A stretch of 64,000 bases of DNA from Candidatus Equimonas faecalis (GCA_018066245.1 JAGHRT010000033.1:1-64000); one strand, 5' to 3'. Shown: positions 26,023 through 34,509, numbered from the stretch's first letter. Program-made: numbers and translations. The notes: generated by a model not told the origin, from the sequence alone.

Positions 26023-27681
26023 CTAACGGGCAGCCATCGCCTCCGTCGCCTTTAGGAGCCACTGGCGGTCGGCCTCGTCAGCGAGGTGGGGGAGGAGCGT
26101 GCGGCGCACCGTGGCGTGGTAGTCGTTCAGGGCTTGAATCTCATCGGGAGTGAGCAGGGAGGGAACGACAGGCCGCAGGTCGTAGGGACAGAGGGTGAGG
26201 GGCTCAAAACGGAGCATAGGGTCGCCCAGCACGGACTGCCGGCCCGTGGGCACCGCCAGCAGGACGTTTTCGGTGCGCACGCCGAAGCGGCCTTCCAGGT
26301 AAACGCCAGGCTCATCGGTAACGGTGAAACCGGCGCGGAACGGCTGGAGGGTGCAGTCGCGCCGCTGCTTGCGAATCTGGTGGGGGCCTTCGTGTACGCC
26401 CAGCAGGTGGCCTACGCCGTGGCCCGTGCCGTGGCCGAAGTCCAGCCCTTCGAGCCAGAGCGGCAGCCGCACGGCCATGTCGAGCTGAAGGCCGGTGGTG
26501 CCTTCGGGGAAGCGGCAGGTCTGCAGTTGCAGGTGGGCCTTGAGCACGAGCGTATAGACGCGCCTTTCTTCTTCGCCGAGCGTGCCGAGGCTGAGCGTGC
26601 GGGTGATGTCGGTGGTACCCGTGCGGTAGTGCGCCCCGCTGTCGAGGAGGAGCAGGCCGCTGGGTGCGAGGCGCGAGGCCGTGGCGGGCGTGGCCTCGTA
26701 GTGGACTATGGCACCGTGGGGGCCGTAGGCGGCAATCGTGGGGAAGGACAGCGACACGAAGTCGGGGCTTTCGGCCCGCAGGTCGGTGAGCCGTCGGTCG
26801 ATGTCCAGTTCGGTGAGGGCGGACTTGTCGGCCTCGTCGAGCCAGCGGAGGAAGCGCACCATGGCCACTCCGTCCTGCAAGTGGGCGCGGCGGAATCCGT
26901 CTTGCTCCACGGGGTTCTTGACGGCCCGCCAGCCGGCCACGGGCGAGGGGCCCGCCCAGGGTTGCGCCCCTTCGGCGGCGGGGCGGTCGGCTCGGAGGAA
27001 GCAGGGCGCATCCTCGTAGGGTGCCAGTTCCACGCCCAAGCCGCCGAGATAGTCTGCCACGGGGTCGGGTATCTGCTGCGGGTGGATGAAGAGCGTGTGC
27101 CTGCCGCCGGTGCGCACCATCAGGAAGGCGAGGAGGAAGGGATTGTAGGCGATGTCGTCGCCGCGCAGGTTGAGGAGCCAGGCCACCTCCGAGAGGTCGC
27201 TCACGAGCAGGGCTTCGCGCCCCTCGGCGCGGAGGAAACCGGTGAGGCGGCGGAGCTTGTCGGCGGCTGTCTGGCCGGCCACGTCGTCGGGCATACGCCA
27301 GGCCTGCGAGAGGGGGAGCGCGGGTCGGTCGGTCCACCACTGGTCGAAGGGGTCGGGCAGGCAGAGCGGATTGTACCACAACTCGTCGGGCTCATGGGGC
27401 GGACGGTCTTCCCTGACGAGGCGGAAGGGCGTGCCTTCCAGCTGGGCAGCGGCTTGCAGCCAGTAGCGGGAGTCGGTGTAGAGCAGGGCTTCGGTGGCGG
27501 TAACTACGGCCACGCCGGCCGAACCGGTAAATCCGGTGAGCCACTCGCGGCAGAGCCAGTGGTCGGGCATATACTCGGAGTCGTGGGGGTCGGCGGTGGG
27601 TACGACGAAGCGGCGGATGCCGAGTTCCTGCATCCAACGGCGCACTTGCTCCAGCCGCTGGGAAATGGTGCTGTTTGGCAT
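26023..27681 (-). CDS. pepP: Xaa-Pro aminopeptidase (aminopeptidase P, M24B)
   Basis: 552 aa. It removes the N-terminal residue from peptides with Pro in position 2. An N-terminal creatinase-like domain (about 1-150), a second such domain (about 155-290) and a C-terminal pita-bread catalytic domain make the three-domain form common in Bacteroidetes. Metal ligands: two Asp in LLLDSGAHYRTGTTDITRT, His in GHGTGHGVGHLLGVHEGP, Glu in FTVTDEPGVYLEG and Glu in RTENVLLA. Start MPNSTISQRLEQVR at 27681; longer frames would translate its own promoter (TAATTTTG at 27724-27731). No signal peptide, so cytoplasmic. Divergent from the methyltransferase gene. Confidence 0.92.
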   Translation of the reverse strand: MPNSTISQRLEQVRRWMQELGIRRFVVPTADPHDSEYMPDHWLCREWLTGFTGSAGVAVVTATEALLYTDSRYWLQAAAQLEGTPFRLVREDRPPHEPDELWYNPLCLPDPFDQWWTDRPALPLSQAWRMPDDVAGQTAADKLRRLTGFLRAEGREALLVSDLSEVAWLLNLRGDDIAYNPFLLAFLMVRTGGRHTLFIHPQQIPDPVADYLGGLGVELAPYEDAPCFLRADRPAAEGAQPWAGPSPVAGWRAVKNPVEQDGFRRAHLQDGVAMVRFLRWLDEADKSALTELDIDRRLTDLRAESPDFVSLSFPTIAAYGPHGAIVHYEATPATASRLAPSGLLLLDSGAHYRTGTTDITRTLSLGTLGEEERRVYTLVLKAHLQLQTCRFPEGTTGLQLDMAVRLPLWLEGLDFGHGTGHGVGHLLGVHEGPHQIRKQRRDCTLQPFRAGFTVTDEPGVYLEGRFGVRTENVLLAVPTGRQSVLGDPMLRFEPLTLCPYDLRPVVPSLLTPDEIQALNDYHATVRRTLLPHLADEADRQWLLKATEAMAAR

Positions 27682-27723
27682 GATAGATGGAGGTAAAGGG
27701 GGATTTATGGGGTCTTGCGCCTG

Positions 27724-27731
27724 CAAAATTA
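27724..27731 (-). promoter_or_regulatory. Promoter -7 element for pepP
   Basis: Reads TAATTTTG on the minus strand, 43 bases upstream of the start at 27681. Confidence 0.55.
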
Positions 27732-27774
27732 CGAATTTCTGCTGAATAGGCGCGGCCATTGGCTGGGAAAGTTG

Positions 27775-27782
27775 TACTTTTG
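27775..27782 (+). promoter_or_regulatory. Promoter -7 element for the THUMP-like methyltransferase
   Basis: TACTTTTG ends only four bases before the ATG at 27787, so the transcript would start at or within a base or two of the start codon (leaderless). Confidence 0.5.
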
Positions 27783-27786
27783 CAGC

Positions 27787-29145
27787 ATGGAACACCAGCT
27801 ATTCATAGAGGAACACCGGCTGGACGACGTCCGCCAACTCGCCCTCAGCCTTCACGACCGCCCTGCGGAGGAGTGCCGCTTCATACTCCGCCAAATCGAG
27901 GGCTGGCAGCGGCTCCGCACGAAAGTGCCGCAGTGGGCCGCCTGCCCCGACCTGCTCTACCCCGACCGCCTGCCCCTGGAGCAATGCTCAGGGCAGGAGA
28001 CGGCGCTCTACAAGGCGGGCCTCGTGGAGGGCGGGGAGCTGCTGGTGGACCTGACGGGGGGCTTGGGCGTGGACTTCGGCTTCATGGCACGCCGGTTCCG
28101 CCGTGCGGTGTATGTGGAGCGCGACGCGGAGCTCTGCCGCCTGGCCCGCCACAACCTGCCCCTGCTCGGCCTGACGCAAGCGGAGGTGAGGGAGGGCGAC
28201 GGGGTGGCCTACCTCGAAGCGATGGAGGAGGTGGCGGACGTCATCTATATGGACCCGTTCCGCCGCGACGGGGCAGGGCGCAAGACTGTACGGATAGAGG
28301 ACTGCACGCCCGACGTGGCGGCCCTGCTTCCCCTGCTGCGCCGCCGTTGCCGCCTGCTGGTGGTGAAGCTCAGCCCGATGCTGGACATCACGGCAGCCCT
28401 GCGAGCCCTTGGCGCAGGGGCCGGCAGCCTGAGCCTGCACATAGTGGGCAGCCAGGGGGAGGTGAAGGAGATTGTGGTATGCCTGAGGATGCCCGCCGGT
28501 ACGGACAGTGCGGCCTGCGGGCAGGAGGCTGAAAACTATCCCGCCGATAGGGAAAACTGTCGGCGGACTAATTTTTCCTGTCGGCGGGATAGTTTTTCCT
28601 CGCGGCGGACTAAGGATGAGCACTCCAGCGGGACTTCCCCCCAAAAGGGGGATGAGAGGGGGGCTTCTACCGACATCGTGTGCGCGGAGGGAGGACTGCG
28701 CTTCGCCTTCACGCCGGACGAGGCGGCTTCCGCCCCGATGGCCATTGCCCCCGGCGTGGAGGCGGGACAGTACCTCTACGACCCGTCGCCCGTACTGATG
28801 AAGGCGGGCTGCTTCGCCCTGCTGGCGCAGCGCTTCGGCCTGCGGCAGTTGCACCCCAACAGCCACCTCTTCACCTCCGACCGCCCCGTGCAGGGCTTCC
28901 CCGGGCGGGCGTTCCGCCTGACAGCCGTGTGGGGGCTGGGGCGGCAGGACCAAAAAAAACTGCGCGGCAGCCAGATGAACCTGGCCGTGCGCAATTTTCC
29001 GCTAAGCGTGGCCGCGCTCAAACAGCGGCTGCGCCTGCGCGACGGAGGAGCGTGCTATGCCTTCGCCACCACACTGGCCGACGGCACCCACGCCCTGCTG
29101 ACGGGCGAGAAAGCAGGCCCCGTGCCTACTGCTCCTGCCACATAG
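27787..29145 (+). CDS. Class I SAM methyltransferase with THUMP-like C-terminal domain
   Basis: 452 aa. An N-terminal helical part (1-80) is followed by a Rossmann methyltransferase domain (about 80-235) with LLVDLTGGLGVDFGFMARRF (SAM-binding) and VIYMDPFRRDGAGRKTVRIE (DPxR catalytic region). The THUMP-like domain (about 300-440) contains GQYLYDPSPVLMKAG, LHPNSHLFTSDRPVQGFPGR and GSQMNLAVRNFPLS. The family is probably an RNA methyltransferase, target unknown. Between the domains (about 245-300) is an anomalous Arg/Ser-rich stretch encoded by repeats A3 and C5. The start is set by the promoter ending at 27782 and by homologue length. The 3' end overlaps the convergent porin gene by 20 bases. 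Confidence 0.85.
   Translation: MEHQLFIEEHRLDDVRQLALSLHDRPAEECRFILRQIEGWQRLRTKVPQWAACPDLLYPDRLPLEQCSGQETALYKAGLVEGGELLVDLTGGLGVDFGFMARRFRRAVYVERDAELCRLARHNLPLLGLTQAEVREGDGVAYLEAMEEVADVIYMDPFRRDGAGRKTVRIEDCTPDVAALLPLLRRRCRLLVVKLSPMLDITAALRALGAGAGSLSLHIVGSQGEVKEIVVCLRMPAGTDSAACGQEAENYPADRENCRRTNFSCRRDSFSSRRTKDEHSSGTSPQKGDERGASTDIVCAEGGLRFAFTPDEAASAPMAIAPGVEAGQYLYDPSPVLMKAGCFALLAQRFGLRQLHPNSHLFTSDRPVQGFPGRAFRLTAVWGLGRQDQKKLRGSQMNLAVRNFPLSVAALKQRLRLRDGGACYAFATTLADGTHALLTGEKAGPVPTAPAT
28531..28614. repeat. Array A3 inside the methyltransferase gene
   Basis: Arms ATCCCGCCGAT, GTCGGCGGACT, GTCGGCGGGAT and CGCGGCGGACT separated by 10-bp cores (AGGGAAAACT, AATTTTTCCT, AGTTTTTCCT); 21-bp period, frame preserved. 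Confidence 0.85.
28633..28667. repeat. Family C palindrome, copy 5, inside the methyltransferase gene
   Basis: TCCCCCCAAAAGGGGGATG followed by AGAGGGGGG, 18 bp after array A3. It is also in frame and in the linker between the two domains. Confidence 0.6.
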
Positions 29146-29848
29146 CGTCGAGTTGGCGCTGGCGGTAGGAGTTGCCCTGGTGGAAATTGTAGCTGAGGGT
29201 AAGAAGTCCGGCCACGTTGCGGGCTGCGCCCTCGCGGAGGCTGTTCAGCATGGAGAAGTCGCCTTGCAGTCCCACGGTGAAGCCGTTGGCAAACTGGAAG
29301 GCTACCTGAGCCTGAAGGCCCGCGTCGAAGCGGTGCAGACCGCCGGAGGGCATGGAGAAACCGCGCTCTGTGTAGCTGATGCGGTCGCCCTCGGTGCGCG
29401 AAGGGTCGCCCTGAATGTCGCGCCGGGCGGTGAGGCCGCAGGAGGCGAAGGGGCCGGCGGAGAGTATGACGTAGCGCCCCTCGTCCACGCGCAAGTAACA
29501 GTTGAACGGCACGGCGACGGTGAGGTACAGCAGGGAGGTCTTGCGCCCCATCTTCCCCGTGCGGTAGCCCTTGGCGGGGTCGCCCTCTATGGGGTCGTCG
29601 AAGTAGGTAACGTCGGCATCGGGGTGCTTCCAGCCCTTCTGCTGAAGGAAGAGGCCGGGGCTGACGCCCCAACGCTCGCTGAACTCATACTCGTAGGCCG
29701 CGCCGCCCATGAAGGAAGGCACGGGGCGGGAGTCGGACCAGTGGCCGGCCACGCCGCCACCCACCTTGAACAGGAAGTTCTGGGCCTGCAAGGGAAGGAC
29801 GGCTAATGCCACGGCCAGCAGCAAGGGGAGCTTATTGCGGGGGAACAT
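29126..29848 (-). CDS. Outer membrane beta-barrel protein (PorT/OMP_b-brl_2 type)
   Basis: 240 aa. Signal peptide 1-23 (MFPRNKLPLLLAVALAVLPL). The rest is an alternating hydrophobic beta-barrel: FLFKVGGGVAGHWSD, AAYEYEFSERWGVSPGLFLQ, LLYLTVAVPFNCYLRV, QAQVAFQFANGFTVGLQGDF and the terminal LLTLSYNFHQGN. The size fits the small Bacteroidetes barrels with about eight strands. No partner is evident. The start at 29848 is the only one giving a signal peptide; the upstream in-frame part would translate array A4. Last gene of the M16-DUF2723-deacetylase run, and overlaps the convergent methyltransferase. Confidence 0.82.
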   Translation of the reverse strand: MFPRNKLPLLLAVALAVLPLQAQNFLFKVGGGVAGHWSDSRPVPSFMGGAAYEYEFSERWGVSPGLFLQQKGWKHPDADVTYFDDPIEGDPAKGYRTGKMGRKTSLLYLTVAVPFNCYLRVDEGRYVILSAGPFASCGLTARRDIQGDPSRTEGDRISYTERGFSMPSGGLHRFDAGLQAQVAFQFANGFTVGLQGDFSMLNSLREGAARNVAGLLTLSYNFHQGNSYRQRQLDAMWQEQ

Positions 29849-29933
29849 GGGCTGTAGGGGGAAATCAACAATCTGTGGTGAAACGTGTGTGGGAAATATG
29901 GGATGGCAGGGCGGCGGGCAGAGGATTGTGCTT

Positions 29934-30012
29934 CGTAGTCCGCCGACAGTCTCTCGTAGTCCGCCGACAGTTTTTCGTAGGCCGCCGATAGTTTTTCGCA
30001 GGCCGCCGACAG
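29934..30012. repeat. Array A4: four-unit 21-bp repeat
   Basis: Arms AGTCCGCCGAC, AGTCCGCCGAC, AGGCCGCCGAT and AGGCCGCCGAC separated by 10-bp spacers (AGTCTCTCGT, AGTTTTTCGT, AGTTTTTCGC). Lies in the 191-bp gap between the deacetylase and porin genes, immediately after the deacetylase stop. Confidence 0.85.
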
Positions 30013-30039
30013 GAGGGAGGAGCCGCCGACGGCCTACGG

Positions 30040-30651
30040 TCAGAGCATACGGAAGGTGTAGCCGCCGCGCTGGAGAAACTCGATGGAACGGGGGAGGGCG
30101 TAGAGTATCTTGTCGAAAGATTTCAGGCTGTCGTGGAAAGTGATGATGGAGCCTGGGCGGGCTAGCCGCCGCACGTTGAGCAGCACGTCCTGGCCGTTGA
30201 GCTGCGTGGAGTAGTCGCGGGTTACGACATCCCACATCACCACCCTGTAGCCGTGGCGCTTGACCAGGGCGTAGTGGGAGTGGAACATGAGGCCGTGGGG
30301 CGGGCGGAAGAGGTCGGTGTGGAGGATTTCGTTGGCCTTCTCAATGTTGCGGATGTAACTGAAGGCACTGTGCTTCACGCTTCCCCAGTGATTGTAGGTG
30401 TGATTCCCCAAGCGGTGGCCCTCGGCCCGCACGGCGGCAAACTCATCGGGGTGCTTCACGCAGTTCTCGCCCACCATGAAGAAAGTAGCCTTGACATCGT
30501 AGCGCCTAAGCACCTCCAGCACGAAAGGGGTTACCTCGGGGATGGGCCCATCGTCGAAGGTGAGATAAACCACGCGCTCTGCGGGCGTAGGACGCCACAG
30601 AGCGTGTGGATAGAGGTAGCGCATCAGACGCGCCGGCTGCTCAATGAACAT
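30040..30651 (-). CDS. Polysaccharide deacetylase (NodB homology, CE4)
   Basis: 203 aa, a bare NodB domain without signal peptide. CE4 enzymes remove N- or O-acetyl groups from chitin oligomers, peptidoglycan or related glycans. Motif 1 is LTFDDGP (catalytic and metal Asp, about 30-36), motif 2 GNHTYNHWG (two metal-binding His), motif 3 FRPPHG, motif 4 near VMWDVVTRDY, motif 5 IITFHDS. The stop is 9 bases from the preceding DUF2723 stop-start junction, so it is co-transcribed with it. Substrate unknown; envelope glycan processing is a reasonable guess from the neighbour. Confidence 0.88.
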   Translation of the reverse strand: MFIEQPARLMRYLYPHALWRPTPAERVVYLTFDDGPIPEVTPFVLEVLRRYDVKATFFMVGENCVKHPDEFAAVRAEGHRLGNHTYNHWGSVKHSAFSYIRNIEKANEILHTDLFRPPHGLMFHSHYALVKRHGYRVVMWDVVTRDYSTQLNGQDVLLNVRRLARPGSIITFHDSLKSFDKILYALPRSIEFLQRGGYTFRML

Positions 30652-30660
30652 GACGGGTGC

Positions 30661-33600
30661 TTACATTCCGCGCTGCTGCATACGCTGGGCCAGCAACTGG
30701 CCCACCTGGCCGGTCTCCAACTGGCGGAGGAGCGCATCGTACTTGGCGGCCTGCTTGGACTGGCAGTCCTTCAGGCCTTCGACGGCGGAGGACAGGAAGA
30801 TGAAGTAGCGCTCGCAGTTGCGCCCGTAGGTGGCGAGGGTGGTCCACTCCATGGTGCTGTACCACCGCAAGTACTGGGCAGCGTTTTCGGCAAGGGCGAG
30901 GAGTATGCGCTCCGCTTCCTTCTTCTGTCCCAGCTTATTGAAGAGGTCGGGCAGGTCGAAGAGGCCCGTATCGTAGTTGTAGCCCACGGAGTTGTATTCG
31001 TAGCGCACGTTGTAGGCGGGTATCTCCTTTTCGCACTTGCGCAGCACGGCCAGCGCCTTGTCGCGCTTGCCTTCCTTGAGGAGCTCCTTGGCCAGCGTCA
31101 CGAACATGGCTCGATGCGTGAAGCACATGCGCAGGGTGGTCTCGTCCAGGTAGAGGCCAGGCTGCGTCAGGTTGCCGTAGCGGAAGCGGTGCATCATGTT
31201 GTCGTACATGCGCTCGGTGTCGCAGGCATCCTCCGACTGGCGGAACGGCGTGATACGGCGGGCCAGACCCTCCAGCAGGAGGTGGTGCGTGAGGCGGGCC
31301 TCGTTCTCCTCACCCAGCGTAGTGGACATAAACATCGGGCGGGTCCAATTGGCGTGGGCCAGCATCTCGTAAACCATCACTTCGCTCTTTGTAACGCGGT
31401 CTTTGCCACGGAGGTCTATCGTCATCTTGGCGGGAATGGAGTCGGGGCCGCCGGGGAGCTTCATGCCGCTGCGTATGACGGCTTCGCGGTCGATGCTCAC
31501 TACAACGGAGTCGGTGGGCACGATACGCATGGAGGGGTCGTCGCTGCGGAGGAAGTTGTCGATGATGTATTGGAGTTCAAATGGGTCGTCGCCCGTGCGT
31601 CGCTTCAACTCTTCGAGGTCGGCCTTGTAGTCCTTGACATAGAACACGTCGCGCCCCATGTTATCGACGTACTCGGCACGCCGCCACGTGATGGGAAGGG
31701 GGGGCGAGTCGTAAGCCTGACGGCACATCTGGTCCGCGTACCAGTCGGTCTGCAGATAGCTGAGGTTGCACACACGGGCGTCGGTGCGGGTGCCCTCGAC
31801 GTCCTGACCGTACCACAGCGGGAAGGTGTCGTTGTCGCCGTTGGTGAAGATGATGGGATTGCCCTCGGCAGGAAGCGAATTAAGGTAGTTGGCACCGAAA
31901 TCGCGGCAGGTGTAGCGCCCGCTGCGGTCGTGGTCGTCCCAAGTCTGGCTGACCATCTGCAAAGGCACAAGCACACCCAGCACGCTGGCCACTGCGGCAG
32001 CCACCACGGGTTTCTGCTTGAGGTATTTCTGCAACCACGATGCGATGGCGGCCACGCCGAGGCCTATCCAGATGCAGAAGGCCGAGAACGAACCTTGGTA
32101 GGCATAGTCGCGCTCGCGGGGCTGCATGGGCGTCTGGTTGAGGTAGAGGATGATGGCAAGGCCGGTCATGAAGAAGAAAAAGAAGACTATCCAGAACTGC
32201 TGCACGCCGCGCTGTCCTCGGTAAGCCTGCCAGAAAAGGCCAATCAGGCCCAGCAGGAGCGGGAGGCAGTAGAACACGTTGTGGCCCTTGTTTTCGCGCA
32301 ACTCGTCGGGCAGGAGGGACTGGTCGCCCAGGAGGAGGTTGTCGATGGGCTTGATGCCTGTAATCCAGTTGCCGTGTTCCAGTTCGCCGTTGCCCTGGAA
32401 GTCATTCTGCCGGCCGGCGAAGTTCCACATGAAGTAGCGCCAGTACATGAAGTTCACCTGATAGGACATGAAGAAGCGGAGGTTGTCCCACTGAGTGGGC
32501 ATCTTGCCTTCAAAAGGCCCTTGCTGCTGGCCCTTGTCGTCGGTGAAGGTGAACTGGAAGGTGCGCATATCGACACCGCCCATCCAGTCGTTGTAAGCCT
32601 GGATGTGGGCGGGCGAACCGGAGTGCATTCGGGGGAAAAGCATCTTCTCCGCGTCGGCAAATTCGTAGCCGCCGAACACCTCTACAACGTCGTAGCTGTC
32701 CTTCTCGGCTGGATTGGCTTTCTCATGGCGCTGCACGAGGGTGCGCTTGGTGGTTCCGATGGGCTGACTGGTGAAGGCCTCGCCATAGACCAAGGGGGAG
32801 TCGCCATACTGCTCACGGCTGAGGTAAGAGCCGAGGGTGAAGATGTCCTCGGGGGAGTTCTGGTCCATCGGGGTGTTCTGAGTGGATCGCAGGACGATGA
32901 GGGCGTAGGAGCTGTAGCCTATCATGAGCACCAGCATACAGAGGAGGCTGGTGTTGAGGAAGCGCTTGCGCATGAGGTATTCGCCGCCGCGCTTCACGAG
33001 CAGGAGGCCGGTGAGGGCTCCCAGCAGGATGATGCCGAGGATGATGCTGCCCGTGCCGTGTCCGAAGAAGGGAATGCCAAGCAGGCCTACGCTGGCGATG
33101 TAGAGCCCTACGATGAGCTTGCGGTTCTTGCCGGTAGTGGCCCAGATGGCACTGAGCACGACGGCCACCAGTATGACGAGATAGATGACCACGCCGCTGT
33201 TGAACGGCATACCGAGGCTATTGACGCACAGCAGTTCGAACCATCCGCCTACCTTCACGATGCCGGGCACCAGTCCGTAGAGCACGGCTGCCACGAGCAC
33301 CATTGAGATGGCGAGGGCCAGGAGTGAGCCTTTCAGGTTGGCCTCGGGGAACTTCTTGTAGTAGTACACGAGGCAGAGGGCGGGAAGGCAGAGCAAGTTG
33401 AGCAGGTGTACGCCTATGCTGAGGCCCGTGAGATAGAAGATGAGCACGAGCCAGCGGTCGGAGCCCGGCTGGTCGGCGCGTTCCTCCCACTTGAGGATGA
33501 GCCAGAACACGAGCGAGGTGAACATGGCCGAGTAGGCATAGACCTCACCTTCGACGGCTGAGAACCAGAAGGTGTCGCTCCATGTGTAGGCCAGCGCTCC

Positions 33601-34059
33601 CGTGATGCCGCAGCCCATCGTGAGGATGGTCTGGGGCAGTGTGATGGCTTCGCCGTCGGCCACGATGAGCTTGCGGGCGAGGTGTGTGATTATCCAGAAG
33701 AGGAAGAGGATGCAGAAGGCCGAGAGCAATGCGCTCATGATGTTCACCATCAAGGCCACTTGCGAGGGGTCGCTGGCGAACTGGCTGAAGAGATTGCCCG
33801 TCAGCATGAAGAAGGGTGCGCCGGGCGGGTGGCCTACTTCCAGCTTGAAGGCGGTGGTGATGAACTCGGGACAATCCCAAAATGAGGCCGTAGGCTCTAC
33901 GGTGGAGCAGTAGGTATAGGCGGCTATCAGGAAGATGAGCCAACCTACTGTGTTATTAATAAGAGAGAACCCCCTCCGGCCTTTGGCCACCTCCCCCTTA
34001 AGGGGGAGGGATACTTTTGCAGGGGCTTCACTCGTGGAAGAATTGGAGAATGGTGTCAT
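30661..34059 (-). CDS. DUF2723 polytopic membrane protein (glycosyltransferase-like) with repeat-derived N-terminus
   Basis: 1132 aa. The N-terminal half is a multi-spanning membrane region: the family signature ASFWDCPEFITTAFKLEVGH is near residues 54-73, HPPGAPFFMLTGNLFSQF follows, and at least ten hydrophobic helices run to about 370 with more at about 600-720. A soluble C-terminal part has helical repeats (about 1000-1132). The layout resembles protein O-mannosyltransferase-type GT-C enzymes; the true substrate is unknown. The first 30 residues (with KVSLPLKGEVAKGRRGF) are encoded by palindrome C1, and homologues as I recall them begin just before INNTVGW. The ancestral start was probably lost. 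The frame overlaps the end of the DUF559 gene by 32 bases. Confidence 0.85.
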   Translation of the reverse strand: MTPFSNSSTSEAPAKVSLPLKGEVAKGRRGFSLINNTVGWLIFLIAAYTYCSTVEPTASFWDCPEFITTAFKLEVGHPPGAPFFMLTGNLFSQFASDPSQVALMVNIMSALLSAFCILFLFWIITHLARKLIVADGEAITLPQTILTMGCGITGALAYTWSDTFWFSAVEGEVYAYSAMFTSLVFWLILKWEERADQPGSDRWLVLIFYLTGLSIGVHLLNLLCLPALCLVYYYKKFPEANLKGSLLALAISMVLVAAVLYGLVPGIVKVGGWFELLCVNSLGMPFNSGVVIYLVILVAVVLSAIWATTGKNRKLIVGLYIASVGLLGIPFFGHGTGSIILGIILLGALTGLLLVKRGGEYLMRKRFLNTSLLCMLVLMIGYSSYALIVLRSTQNTPMDQNSPEDIFTLGSYLSREQYGDSPLVYGEAFTSQPIGTTKRTLVQRHEKANPAEKDSYDVVEVFGGYEFADAEKMLFPRMHSGSPAHIQAYNDWMGGVDMRTFQFTFTDDKGQQQGPFEGKMPTQWDNLRFFMSYQVNFMYWRYFMWNFAGRQNDFQGNGELEHGNWITGIKPIDNLLLGDQSLLPDELRENKGHNVFYCLPLLLGLIGLFWQAYRGQRGVQQFWIVFFFFFMTGLAIILYLNQTPMQPRERDYAYQGSFSAFCIWIGLGVAAIASWLQKYLKQKPVVAAAVASVLGVLVPLQMVSQTWDDHDRSGRYTCRDFGANYLNSLPAEGNPIIFTNGDNDTFPLWYGQDVEGTRTDARVCNLSYLQTDWYADQMCRQAYDSPPLPITWRRAEYVDNMGRDVFYVKDYKADLEELKRRTGDDPFELQYIIDNFLRSDDPSMRIVPTDSVVVSIDREAVIRSGMKLPGGPDSIPAKMTIDLRGKDRVTKSEVMVYEMLAHANWTRPMFMSTTLGEENEARLTHHLLLEGLARRITPFRQSEDACDTERMYDNMMHRFRYGNLTQPGLYLDETTLRMCFTHRAMFVTLAKELLKEGKRDKALAVLRKCEKEIPAYNVRYEYNSVGYNYDTGLFDLPDLFNKLGQKKEAERILLALAENAAQYLRWYSTMEWTTLATYGRNCERYFIFLSSAVEGLKDCQSKQAAKYDALLRQLETGQVGQLLAQRMQQRGM
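33967..34010. repeat. Family C palindrome C1, left terminal repeat of the DUF559 element
   Basis: GAACCCCCTCCG, a short GGCC-TTT-GGCC hairpin, then CTCCCCCTTAAGGGGGAG. It is inverted relative to C2 at 34455-34509 and lies inside the 5' end of the DUF2723 frame. Confidence 0.85.
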
Positions 34060-34408
34060 ATACTTGTTGTGTGTTTGCTATTACCTCTTCGTTGGTAAAG
34101 CGTAGTACCTGATAGCCGAATTTATTGATAACTTCGGTACGTGCGGCATCGCGCAATTGCTGTGTCTCAGTATTGTGGTATGCCCCGTCTATTTCAATGA
34201 CGAGATGAGCCTTGACACAAGCGAAATCTGCTATATACGAGCCAATAATAAACTGTCGTCGAAAGCGGAATCCTCTTACACGGCCTTTAAGGTATTGCCA
34301 CAGGCATCGTTCGCCTTCAGTCATGTTGTTCCTCAACCTATGAGCATTCTCTTTGAGAAGCGGATAGAGGACGGAATCAGCAAGTTTCCATTCAAAATCC
34401 TCTTTCAT
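34028..34408 (-). CDS. DUF559 endonuclease-like protein flanked by inverted palindromes
   Basis: 126 aa, one DUF559 domain (restriction-endonuclease-like fold, related to Vsr). Family motifs: LRNNMTEGERCLWQYLKGR, GFRFRRQFIIGSYIADFACV, the nuclease-type LVIEIDGAYHNTETQQLRD with acidic residues and His, and FGYQVLRFTNEEVI. No signal peptide. It stands between two genes of an otherwise colinear unit (M16 peptidase and DUF2723) and is bracketed by palindromes C1 and C2, whose outer 12 bases (GAACCCCCTCCG) are perfect inverted repeats. It could be cargo or the mobilising nuclease of this 543-bp unit; that is inference. Confidence 0.85.
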   Translation of the reverse strand: MKEDFEWKLADSVLYPLLKENAHRLRNNMTEGERCLWQYLKGRVRGFRFRRQFIIGSYIADFACVKAHLVIEIDGAYHNTETQQLRDAARTEVINKFGYQVLRFTNEEVIANTQQVYDTILQFFHE

Positions 34409-34454
34409 ACGATAGGTTTCAACAGCATTCAGTCTTAATCACTCGTAAGTATTT

Positions 34455-34509
34455 CTCCCCTTCAAGGGGGAGGTGTCAGCCTCGGTAGCGAGGCTGACGG
34501 AGGGGGTTC
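34455..34509. repeat. Family C palindrome C2, right terminal repeat of the DUF559 element
   Basis: CTCCCCTTCAAGGGGGAG, then a 9-bp hairpin (TCAGCCTCG with CGAGGCTGA), then CGGAGGGGGTTC. The outer and palindrome blocks match C1 in inverted order; the internal hairpin differs. Confidence 0.85.

Noticed and set aside
26086..27696. 536-codon open frame on the plus strand
   Set aside because: Antisense to aminopeptidase P, whose metal ligands are all in place on the other strand.
30253..33306. 1017-codon open frame on the plus strand
   Set aside because: Antisense shadow of the DUF2723 gene, which has membrane segments and a family signature.
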